Shown one piece after another: positions 1 through 8,400 of a stretch of DNA of 64,000 bases. The DNA is taken from the NCBI GenBank assembly GCA_965198285.1, contig OZ240251.1:1550001-1614000 (forward strand), given 5' to 3'. Numbering within the stretch: position 1 is the stretch's first letter; each line of letters opens with the position of its first letter. Made by a program: the position numbers and the translations under genes. The DNA comes from UBA11872 sp965198285. GTDB taxonomy: Bacteria > Chloroflexota > UBA11872. The notes beneath the pieces were generated by a model that saw only the letters and a program-made list of their open reading frames with translations, made no database searches and was not told the origin of the DNA.

Positions 1-949
1 GGCTCTGCTGATCGGCGCGGACATCGGTGCGGAGGCGCAGATTGACATAATCGCGAACATCGCGGTCGAGATCCTGCACGATGCCGCTCTCACCGTGGCG
101 GTCGGTGGTTCCATCCGGCGTGCGGCGCTCAAACCACACGGCGTCGGACTGCGCGTTGACGGTGCCGGCGGTTCCGGCTTCCGTCACGACGAAGATGTTC
201 CAGGCCGAGCCGTCGGCCAGACGCTCGAGGAGGGGGTCGCCCAGAAGGTCGCGTTCGAGTGGAAGCGGTCCGGTGATGCTTCCACCGGGTCTGAGAACGA
301 AACGTCGACCGGCCGGCGCCTCTACGACGTGACTACCTAGCCAGACCAGTGCCGTGCCCTGCCGAACGCTGAGATGCACGGTTCCGTCCGGCTCCATCTC
401 AATGCGGTAGGTGCCTTCACTCAGGTCCAACCGGCCCTGGCCGGCGAGGACGCTGATGCGGCGATCAGGGGCGGCCGGGTGCAACGCCACGCCGATCTGT
501 ACGCGCCCCTGGAATAGTCGAAAGACGCTGTCTTGCAAGGCAGGGTTGAAGCGGCCGTACCGCATGCGCTGCACGGCGAGTTCCGTGTCGTTGTACAGCA
601 GCACCGTGGAGCCTTCGCGGGTGCGCAGGAAGGCGCGGGAGCGGTCATCGGTGCGGAGGCGCGTGCCTTCGGCCAGATCGATCGGCGCGGCCATGCCCTG
701 CCAGGTGGCGGTAGCCGGCGGCTGGACCAGGACGGTTCCTTCGAGCGCCGTGGCCGAAAAGGGACGCGATTCGCTGACGCCGCTGAACAGGGCGCCAAAG
801 CCTTGGGGTACATACAGGATGGTCACGACCAGCAGGGCCAAGGCGACGAGCAGCGACACCCAGCCGAACACCTGCATCCCACGGTGACGCTCACGCGCCG
901 GGATTACGGCCGCGCGCGTGTGCGTGCGGGACTCCGGGAGGTGTTGCAT
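1..949 (-). CDS. FecR-like membrane protein (3' end beyond window)
   Basis: The frame is open from an ATG at 949 to the window edge, so at least 316 codons are present and the C-terminus is missing. A basic N-terminus (residues 1-24) is followed by one membrane helix (about 25-48, VFGWVSLLVALALLVVTILY). The exported part contains a FecR-like stretch: 'LAEGTRLRTDDRSRAFLRTREGSTVLLYNDTEL' style residues at about 95-127, then short beta-rich repeats. FecR domains bind or sense ligands at the cell surface in other systems; no role can be assigned here. The gene follows acylphosphatase by 10 bp and is probably the last gene of the ruv operon. A GTG directly before the ATG is an alternative start. 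Confidence 0.7.
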   Translation of the reverse strand, partial: MQHLPESRTHTRAAVIPARERHRGMQVFGWVSLLVALALLVVTILYVPQGFGALFSGVSESRPFSATALEGTVLVQPPATATWQGMAAPIDLAEGTRLRTDDRSRAFLRTREGSTVLLYNDTELAVQRMRYGRFNPALQDSVFRLFQGRVQIGVALHPAAPDRRISVLAGQGRLDLSEGTYRIEMEPDGTVHLSVRQGTALVWLGSHVVEAPAGRRFVLRPGGSITGPLPLERDLLGDPLLERLADGSAWNIFVVTEAGTAGTVNAQSDAVWFERRTPDGTTDRHGESGIVQDLDRDVRDYVNLRLRTDVRADQQS

Positions 950-959
950 CACCTGACCC

Positions 960-1256
960 TTATGCGCGAATCGCGAATGCCGGCAAGTCGCCGGCGGGCG
1001 CCGACCACGCCACAGTAACGGATTCGACGACTGCAAGCGGCGGGCCAGCGTGCAACGCGCGGATGAGGGCGTCCAGCGCCGGGCGCGGGCCCTGGGCTAT
1101 TATTTCGACGCGCCGACTGTTTGGCAGGTTGCTGACGTGGCCGCGCAGCCCGAGTCGTTGACCCGTGCGGGCGACGAAGTAGCGGAAGCCGACACCCTGC
1201 ACGCGGCCGCGGACCGTTGCGTGCAGGCGTTGGGGGCATTCGGCTTGAGCCACCAC
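960..1256 (-). CDS. acyP: Acylphosphatase
   Basis: 98 residues, the normal size of the family. The protein hydrolyses carboxyl-phosphate bonds (acyl phosphate to carboxylate plus phosphate) in the cytoplasm. The signature GRVQGVGFRYFV at about 17-28 holds the phosphate-binding loop and catalytic Arg. VSNLPN at about 41-46 supplies the catalytic Asn. The start lies 1 bp beyond the ruvB stop, so it is co-transcribed with ruvCAB. The extended N-terminus MVAQAECPQR is not conserved in the family and could include a later start. Confidence 0.93.
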   Translation of the reverse strand: MVAQAECPQRLHATVRGRVQGVGFRYFVARTGQRLGLRGHVSNLPNSRRVEIIAQGPRPALDALIRALHAGPPLAVVESVTVAWSAPAGDLPAFAIRA

Positions 1257-1257
1257 G

Positions 1258-2292
1258 TCAGAGGAGCGCGGCCTGTTCGGGCGACGCGCGGGGCGGTTCG
1301 CGGTTGAGGTGTTCGTAGGCCAGGCGCGTGACGACGCGCCCGCGGGGGGTGCGGGCTATGAAGCCAGCCTGCAGCAGGAAGGGTTCGTAGTAGGACTCGA
1401 GGGTCGGGACGTCCTCAGCCAGGGTGGCCGCGAGGGCCTGGAGACCGGCGGGGCCGCCGTTGAAAGCGTCCATGAGGGTGGTGAGGATGCGACGATCCAT
1501 GGCGTCGAGGCCGTGGTCGTCGACGTCCAGTTCGGCGAGCGCCTCAGCGGCCACGGCGTCGGTGATGATGCCGTCGGCCTCGACTTCGGCGAAGTCGCGG
1601 ACACGTCGTAGCAGGCGGTTGCAGACGCGGGCGGTGCCGCGTGAGCGCCGCGCGATGGCCAGGGCGCCAGCGTCGGTGATGGTGACGCCGAGGATGTCGG
1701 CGGAGCGCTGGACGATTCGGGCGCATTCCTCGGCGCTGTAGAACTCGAGGCGGTGGACGGAGCCGAAGCGGTCACGGAGGGCCGAAGTGAGCGAGCCGGC
1801 GCTGGTGGTGGCGCCGATTACGGTGAAGTGGGGCAGGGCCAGTCGATAGGTTCGGGCGTTGGCCTTGCCGCCGCCGACCACGATGTCCAGGGCGAAATCT
1901 TCCATGGCGGGGTAGAGGATTTCCTCGACGGTTTTGCCCAGCCGGTGGATTTCATCGATGAAGAGAACTTCAGCGGCGTCCAGGCTGCTGAGGGTGGCGG
2001 CCAAGTCGCCGGGGCGTTCGAGGGCGGGGCCGGAGGTGACGCGCAGGCGGCCGTCCATCTCGTGGGCCACGATGTGGGCCAGGGTGGTTTTGCCCAGGCC
2101 GGGCGGCCCGCCCAGCAGGATGTGGTCGACGGGCTCGCCGCGCTGCTTGGCGGCCTGGATCATCAGGCGCAGTGCGCGCTTGACGCCTTCCTGACCGATG
2201 AACTCGTTGTCCGAGAGGTCGCGGGGGCGGAGGGTGCGGTCGAGCCGCTGGTCGCCGGCGACGGATTCGACGGCGACGACGCGTTCGGTCAT
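1258..2292 (-). CDS. ruvB: Holliday junction branch migration ATPase RuvB
   Basis: 344 residues. RuvB is the hexameric AAA+ motor that drives branch migration of Holliday junctions with RuvA. Walker A is GGPPGLGKTT (61-70), Walker B is FIDEIH (111-116), the sensor region is GATTSAG (160-166) and LRDRFG (172-177) carries an arginine likely to act in trans. A winged-helix DNA-binding C-terminus follows (LESYYEPFLLQAGFIARTPRGR). The ATG overlaps the 3' end of ruvA by 4 bp. Most RuvB proteins read ATTRAG in the sensor region; here the Arg is Ser. Confidence 0.98.
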   Translation of the reverse strand: MTERVVAVESVAGDQRLDRTLRPRDLSDNEFIGQEGVKRALRLMIQAAKQRGEPVDHILLGGPPGLGKTTLAHIVAHEMDGRLRVTSGPALERPGDLAATLSSLDAAEVLFIDEIHRLGKTVEEILYPAMEDFALDIVVGGGKANARTYRLALPHFTVIGATTSAGSLTSALRDRFGSVHRLEFYSAEECARIVQRSADILGVTITDAGALAIARRSRGTARVCNRLLRRVRDFAEVEADGIITDAVAAEALAELDVDDHGLDAMDRRILTTLMDAFNGGPAGLQALAATLAEDVPTLESYYEPFLLQAGFIARTPRGRVVTRLAYEHLNREPPRASPEQAALL

Positions 2293-2879
2293 GCCGGCCG
2301 GCCTCGGGATCCGAGGTCACGCAGGGCGGCGGCGATGCGGGCTTCGACGGACATGGGCTCGCCGATGGTCTGGTTGAGGGCGATGGTTGCCTCGGTGCGG
2401 GTGTAGCCGAGGCCGAGGAGGGCTTCGAGGACTTCGCGCGTGCTTTCGTCGTCGGAAGTTTCGGCCGCGGTCTTGTCCTCGGGGACGAGCTTGCCGCGGA
2501 GCTCCAGGATGATGCGGTTGGCGGTCCTGGCGCCGATGCCCGAGACGACTTGGAAAGGTTTGGGGTCTTCCTGGTCGAGCGCTTCGTAGATGCGTCTGGC
2601 GGGGTGGGTGGAGAGCACGCGAACGGCCATGCGCGGGCCGACGCCGTTGACGTTGAGGAGGGCCTTGAAGACGCGCAGTTCTTCGGGGGTCTCGAATCCG
2701 GTGAGCAGGGCGCCGTCAGAGGCCATGTGCAACGAGGTGAACAGGCGCACGCTCTCGCCCGGGTCGGCCAGCGAACGAGCCGGGACGATGACTTCGAGGC
2801 CAATGCCGGTACCGTCGGCGAGCACGACGAGGCTGTCGTCACGGCGATCAAGGACCTTGCCGTGCAGTTCGGCAATCAC
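2289..2879 (-). CDS. ruvA: Holliday junction DNA helicase RuvA
   Basis: 196 residues. RuvA is the tetrameric Holliday-junction-binding subunit that loads RuvB. The N-terminal OB fold begins MIAELHGKVLDRRDDSLVV. A double helix-hairpin-helix region follows, with NVNGVGPRMAVRVLS at about 75-89 and VVSGIGARTANRIILEL at about 110-126. The C-terminal three-helix RuvB-binding domain is ALLGLGYTRTEATIAL (about 152-167). It overlaps ruvB and ruvC by 4 bp each, which indicates translational coupling. Confidence 0.98.
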   Translation of the reverse strand: MIAELHGKVLDRRDDSLVVLADGTGIGLEVIVPARSLADPGESVRLFTSLHMASDGALLTGFETPEELRVFKALLNVNGVGPRMAVRVLSTHPARRIYEALDQEDPKPFQVVSGIGARTANRIILELRGKLVPEDKTAAETSDDESTREVLEALLGLGYTRTEATIALNQTIGEPMSVEARIAAALRDLGSRGRPA

Positions 2880-3376
2880 CGGACGCCGACCTGGCGTTCC
2901 AGGGCGCGCGCCTCGTACGAGTTCACATGGCAGATCGCAACGGCCAGGGCGTCGGCCGCGTGGTCGGGCCGCGGCGGGCGTTCCATTTCCAGGAAACGGC
3001 GCACCATTTCCTGCACGCTGGTCTTGTCGGCTCCGCCGTAACCGGTGACCGCCAGCTTGATCTCCGGCGGGGCGTACTCCTCGACGGTGACTCCGTGGTC
3101 CGCGGCCACGAGGTGCGCAACCGCGATGGAGTGCGACACGTCGACCGCCGAGGTCAGGCGGCGCGCAAAGCCCAGCCGCTCGACGGCGACATCGGTAATG
3201 GTGTGCCGATCAAATAGCTGCTGCAGGCCGTCGCGAATCCGCGCGAGCCGAGTTCCCAACGGCTGACCCGCCGGGGTGGTGAGGCACCCGTGCGTGACGT
3301 GGCGGAGTTGGCGGTCACCGTCGATCAGACCGAATCCGAAACGGGCCGTGCCAGGGTCGATGCCCAGCGTCAGCAT
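2876..3376 (-). CDS. ruvC: Holliday junction resolvase RuvC
   Basis: 166 residues from the ATG at 3376. RuvC is the endonuclease that cuts junctions processed by RuvAB. I chose this start because the family begins at M-x-x-LGIDPG; an upstream in-frame ATG at 3412 would add 12 unconserved residues. Acidic active-site residues are D7 (LGIDPG), E66 (VAVERLGF) and the C-terminal HAAD (H139, D142). The His-x-x-Asp form is the variant I recall from Thermus RuvC rather than Asp-x-x-Asp as in E. coli. The gene overlaps ruvA by 4 bp and lies about 100 bp after yebC. Confidence 0.96.
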   Translation of the reverse strand: MLTLGIDPGTARFGFGLIDGDRQLRHVTHGCLTTPAGQPLGTRLARIRDGLQQLFDRHTITDVAVERLGFARRLTSAVDVSHSIAVAHLVAADHGVTVEEYAPPEIKLAVTGYGGADKTSVQEMVRRFLEMERPPRPDHAADALAVAICHVNSYEARALERQVGVR

Positions 3377-3477
3377 TTGAAGCCCCAGCGCCGTGGCCGC
3401 GCCGGTGAACATGCGCCCATCATCGTCCTCGCCTGCGTCCAGGTGTGGACCGAGCGGGAGATATCAAGCCGCCCGGC

Positions 3478-4230
3478 TCACGCGCCAATCCGCGCGACCA
3501 GCGTATCGCTGAGTTCCAGATTGGTGTGAACGCGACGCACGTCGTCCAAGTCCTCGATTGACTCGATCATTCCCAGCACGCGCGCGGCACGATCGTCGTC
3601 GAGGGTCATGGGGGTCGTTGGGGCCATCGTGAGTTCGGCGGACGCGATGTCGGCGCCCTGCACTGCCAGCTCGTTCTTGACCCGGGCCAGATCGGTGGCG
3701 TCGGTGTAGACGTAGACCAGTTCGTCGGAGTGCTCCACGTCGATGGCGCCCAGGTCGATCGCGGCCAACTCCAGGTCTTCCGGGTCGTGGCCGTCCAGCT
3801 TGATCTCGATTGCGCCGCGCGTCTCAAACTGCCAGGAAACCGATCCGCTGGACGCCAGCGTGCCACCCAGCCGGTTGAGCGCGTTGCGAACCTCGGCGAC
3901 CGAGCGATTGCGGTTGTCTGTCACGACTTCAATGAGCAGTCCGGCTCCGTCCACGGCGTAGCCCTCGTAGAGCAGTTCCTCAAGCTGAGCGCCGTCGGCC
4001 CCGCCGCCGCCGCCGCGCTGTATGGCACGCGCGATGGTGTCCTTGGGCATGTTGGCGGCCTTGGCCTTGGCAATAGCCTGTTCAAGGCGGAAGTTGCCGA
4101 CCGGGTCCGGCCCGCCTTGCTGGGCGGCGATGGTGAGTTCGCGCCCGACCTTTGTAAACAGCTGGCCGCGCTTAGCGTCGGTGACGGCCTTTTGGCGCTT
4201 GATCTGCGCCCACTTGGAATGACCGGCCAT
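3478..4230 (-). CDS. yebC: YebC/PmpR-family protein (TACO1-like)
   Basis: 250 residues. It starts with the family hallmark MAGHSKWAQIKRQKAV and contains ANMPKDTIARAIQRG at about 59-73. Members are described as transcriptional regulators and, more recently, as ribosome-associated factors that help with difficult peptide stretches. A run of Gly and Ala follows residue 70. The order yebC-ruvC-ruvA-ruvB is widely conserved in bacteria and supports both the annotation and the operon. Its CAT start at 4228-4230 has no competitor upstream. Confidence 0.96.
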   Translation of the reverse strand: MAGHSKWAQIKRQKAVTDAKRGQLFTKVGRELTIAAQQGGPDPVGNFRLEQAIAKAKAANMPKDTIARAIQRGGGGGADGAQLEELLYEGYAVDGAGLLIEVVTDNRNRSVAEVRNALNRLGGTLASSGSVSWQFETRGAIEIKLDGHDPEDLELAAIDLGAIDVEHSDELVYVYTDATDLARVKNELAVQGADIASAELTMAPTTPMTLDDDRAARVLGMIESIEDLDDVRRVHTNLELSDTLVARIGA

Positions 4231-4395
4231 CAGGGTTGGGACATCAAGCGATTCACCTAGCTCGCGAGTATAGGACAGTGGCCTGGCGCGACTTTGGGTG
4301 CGCGAGGGTCAGGAAACGGGCACCGCTGGGACCGGCTGGCTGCTTGACAGAGACTTCGTAGACGGCACGGAGTGTGACAAAGACTCGGCAAAAAC

Positions 4396-4656
4396 GTGAT
4401 GAATGGTGCCGCGAACGGCGAAGTCCACTACCTCCGCATTGCCCCCGAATTGGCGGAACAGGTGGACGACCGCATGCAGCAGCAAGGGCAGTCCAGGAGT
4501 GAGCTGCTGCGCGCTGCCGTGCTCCGATACCTCGACGAGTGCAAGTGGCCGCAACTGCTCGAATACGGCGAGCAGCGGGCGCGGGCGCTGGGTATCAGCC
4601 CGGAGGACGTCGGTTCGCTCGTGGAGGCGTATAGGGCCGAGGCCGCGCACGAATGA
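4396..4656 (+). CDS. Ribbon-helix-helix antitoxin-like protein
   Basis: 86 residues: a short beta strand (VHYLRIAP), then two helices (ELAEQVDDRMQQQGQSR and SELLRAAVLRYLDE). This is the layout of a CopG/ribbon-helix-helix DNA-binding antitoxin. The C-terminal part (WPQLLEYGEQRARALGISPEDV) resembles antitoxins paired with PIN toxins. It overlaps the following PIN remnant by 4 bp (ATGA), the usual antitoxin-toxin junction. Because that toxin is truncated, this is probably an orphan antitoxin. ATG codons at 4396 and 4399 are both possible starts. Confidence 0.8.
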   Translation: MMNGAANGEVHYLRIAPELAEQVDDRMQQQGQSRSELLRAAVLRYLDECKWPQLLEYGEQRARALGISPEDVGSLVEAYRAEAAHE

Positions 4657-4973
4657 GGGTGGTGCTAGACACCAACGTCATCGCCACCGGCTTGGGCTTT
4701 CCTGGGAACGAACGCCGCGACCAGACACATAGTCGACGGAGAACTCTCGACCTAGTCGCCAGGTGCGTGCCTGGCGCTGCCTCGCCAGCGTGGGGTGGGA
4801 GAAATCCAAAAGGACCGGCTATGCCGACGACGAGCCCAACCAGCCTAATCGTCATCAGGACAGGAGCGACGATTGACGCGAAGGCGTCCACGCCTGCCCC
4901 TTACGCGTTCCGGCCAATTGTCCTCGCGGCGAGTCAAAGCAGCGGGGGGCTGTGGCTTGCGGCCTATTCCTGA
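4653..4973 (+). pseudogene. Truncated PIN-domain toxin
   Basis: The first 15 codons, MRVVLDTNVIATGLG followed by FPG, match the start of PIN-family toxins, whose first metal-binding Asp lies in VLDTNV. After codon 18 the reading frame (NERRDQTHSRRR...) has no PIN character, and the later catalytic acidic residues are absent. The rest of the gene has been deleted or replaced. The 4-bp overlap with the upstream antitoxin shows that it was once a toxin-antitoxin pair. Confidence 0.75.
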
Positions 4974-5483
4974 TCGCCGGGATTCGCGGTGGCATCCCGT
5001 GACCAAGGCGGCGGAGAGAGGAATCCCGAATGGCCGGCGATCGTAACTACCAGCAGGAGCAAGGACACCGCCGCGAGCGCGAAGTCGGCTGTCGCAATCG
5101 CAATGACCGTCGAGGATCGTTTACGCGCCGCTCGCAGGCCAGTCAGATACTGTCGGCGGTGGCGGGGAGGGTGTCACGAGGGCGCTGATGCGCCCGCCTC
5201 CTAGCTAATGGCAGACAGGCGGCGGCTGGCGTGTCGGCATGGACTGATCGGGGACTCGCCAGATTGACGTGGGCCACCTAGTCCGACACGTGCCATATCA
5301 ACGCCAGCGGACCAGATTCGTGGCTGAACAGGTAGGGAGAGGTGCTCCGGGCGCGGATTCCGCGGATAGTGTCGCTACGGAAACTGTCGGGATCTTTGCT
5401 TGCAGGGAGTGGGGAACCTAAGCCAGCGAGACTGCCAGATTCGGAGAACTGCTGACGGAACGCCCGGTATCACGGGTCCTGGG
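4974..5483. other. Intergenic stretch without a confident gene
   Basis: No frame here resembles a known protein. On the minus strand two short segments each encode a hydrophobic stretch followed by a Gly/Phe/Pro-rich tail (VSLLLLVVTIAGHSGFLSPP near 5040-5100, and RLVGLVVGIAGPFGFLPP near 4800-4860). They may be diverged copies of a small membrane-protein gene, but neither has a convincing start and ribosome site. Confidence 0.4.
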
Positions 5484-8400
5484 TCAGATCTGGTCGCAGA
5501 ATGGCAGTCCGATGGTTCGCATATCGTTCAACTGAACGGTCCGGTACCAGGGATTAATGCACCCGATGAAATTGTTGCCACCCAAGAAGAGACGGACTAA
5601 CTGACCTCCCTTGAACAGATTGCCGGGAATAGGGCCCACAAGCTGGTTGTTCTGCAGGGAGAGCTGTTCGAGGTTGTCAAGACGACCGAACACGAGGGGA
5701 ATCCTCCCGTGCAACGCGTTGTCACCGAGGTCGAGCCATTCCAACTGATCGAGATCCGCGAGTTGTCGCGGGATCTCGCCTTGCAACCGGTTCTCGCTGA
5801 GATCGATCCCGATGACCCGTCCGGCACGATTGGTCGTTACGCCGTGCCAGAGGCCGATCGGCGTGTCGCTGAGCCAATTGCCCTTGTGCAGCCAGTTGGG
5901 TCCGTCCATTGCCTCGTAGAGGGTAATCAAGACGGCTCTGTCCGGGGAGTCCGGGGAGTCCGGGGAGTCCGTCGCGGCGGTCTCATTGCTTTCGCAGAAC
6001 GGCAGGCCAAGGTCGCCAAAGTCGTTGCCTGGAATGTTGCGCCAGGTATTGGGAACACAACCGGTCAGGGCATTGCCAGACAGGTCAATTCCGGTCAAGT
6101 TGGTCAAGCGACCGAGGTCCGGAGGGATTTCGCCAGTTAGTTGGTTGTACGACAGATCTAGATGTAGAAGGTTGGTCAGTTCCGCCAACTCGGTTGGGAT
6201 TGATCCCTCGAATGCATTGTTGGCTAGCGCCAGGTAGTTGAGGTTAGTCAGGTCGCCCAACCAATCTGGCAGCGTGCCTTCCAGCTCGTTCCGGGAGAGC
6301 TCTAGCGACGTCAGGTTCGTAAGGTGTGCCAGTACAGCGGGAAATTCGCCCTGGAGCGAGTTTGCACTCAGTATGAGAGTCTCGAGATTAACGAGATCCG
6401 CCAGTTCGGGAGGAAGCTCTCCACGCAGGTTGTTTGCAAGAAGAAACAGATCCGTGACGCGACCGCTACGGTCAGTGTGAACCCCGTGCCAATGGCCGAG
6501 GGGCGAACCGCTGAGCCACTTGGTGTTGTTGGCCCAGTTGGGACCGTCGGTGGCGTGGTAAAGGGCAGCCAAGGCGGCCCTATCGCTGGCGACCGACCCG
6601 CGTTCCGTTGCGTCCGATTCGCTCGCGGCTTGTGCCCTTTCGCTGCCACATCTGGGCAAACCGAGGGTCTGCAAGTCGCTCGTTCGGCTAACTCGGAGCC
6701 AAGCGTGAGTGCATCCCGAAAAGCCATTGCCGGCCAAGAACAAACTTACCAGTGAATTACTCTGGCCAAGGTCGGCTGGGATCAGACCCGTCAGTCGATT
6801 GTCTTGAAGGTGAAGTTCTTGAAGGGTCGAAATGCCACCCAGCGCCGGAGGGATCGAGCCGGACAACGAGTTTTCGCTGAGGTTGAGCCACTCCAGCTGA
6901 GTAAGAGCGCCGAGTTCCGGGGGAAGTTCCCCCCGTATCTGGTTGGCACTGAGATGAATCCCGATTACCCGACCCGCGCTATTGGTGGTAACGCCGCTCC
7001 ACTGGTTGAGCGGCGCGTCGCTGATCCAGTTGCGGTTGTCCACCCAGTTGGGACCGTTTGTGGCGTGATAGAAGGCAGCCAGGGCGGCGCGGTCGGCGGG
7101 TACCGCCGAGGTTGTCGTCGATTCCACGGTCGCGCAAAACGGAAGGCCGAGTAGGCCAAAGTCGTTCTGCGGAATGTCCCGCCAGGCGACTGGCAGGCAG
7201 CCCGCCAACTGGTTGTCGGCGAGGAAGACGTGACGCAGGCGCTCCAGGCGTTCGAGTTCGACGTGAATCTCCCCCTCGAGTCGATTTGCATTGAGACCCA
7301 GCCAGGTCAGATTCTGGAGATCGCCGAGCGCGGCGGGAATCTCGCCGTGCAGTTGGTTTTTGCCCAGGCTGAGGTTTTGCAGATCAGCCAATCGACGCAG
7401 CGAGTCGGGGATCTGGCCGACGAGCTGATTGGCGTGGAGTCCCAGGTACCTCAAGTAGCTGAGGCTGCCCAGCTCGGGAGGAATCTCGCCCTGCAGTAGA
7501 TTGAATCCGAGGTTGAGGACTTGCAAGTTGGCGAGGCGGCTAAGGGAGGACGGGATTTCGCCCTGCAATCGGTTGCCCTCGAGATCGAGCGACGCCAGGT
7601 ACGGCAGGTCACCCAGGGCCGCGGGGACGAAGCCGGAGAATTGGTTCGACGACAGACGTAACCGTTGCAGATACATCAAGCCCGACAGACTGGGAGGCAG
7701 CGGCCCTGTCAGTTGGTTCCCGCCGAGGTTGAGTTCTTCCAGGTCGGTGAGGTTGCTCACCTCATTGGGCAAGCTGCCCCGCAGCTGGTTTTGTGAGAGG
7801 TCGAGCCTGACAACACGGCCCCGTGGGTCGGTGAACACGCCGTACCATTCACTGATCGGGAAGTCACTCAGCCAGCGGTCGTTATTCGACCAGTTGCCGC
7901 CGTCGGCCGCGTGATAGATCGCGATCAGGGCTGCCCGGTCGGCAGCCGTACCCCGGGCATCGTCACAGAAGGGAAGGCCGGGAAAGGCCGCGTTGTCTCC
8001 GACTGACCGTATCTCCTCGCCACTCGTCGAGAGCGTGGTCGAATACGAGGTGAGACCGCCGCCGCCGAGGATGTCACGTAACTCCTCGGGGACACATCCG
8101 GAGAATTCGTTCTCGGCGAGATTTAGCCACTGCAGCACGGAGAGGTCTCCAAGCCAGCCGGGGATTTCGCCCTGCAGTCTGTTCGAGGAAAGGTCGAGGT
8201 TCTGCAGGTTGCTCAGATCACCGAGAGCCGGTGGTATGGATCCGGTGAGTTGGTTTCGAGCAAGCGACAGGGATCGGAGACTCTGGAGACTGCCGAGTTC
8301 GTGTGGGATTCCTCCGGTCAGCTGGTTTCCGGCGAGGGAGAGGAATTCCAGATCGACCAGGCGTGCAAGCGAAGCTGGAATCGTCCCTTGCAGTTGGTTT

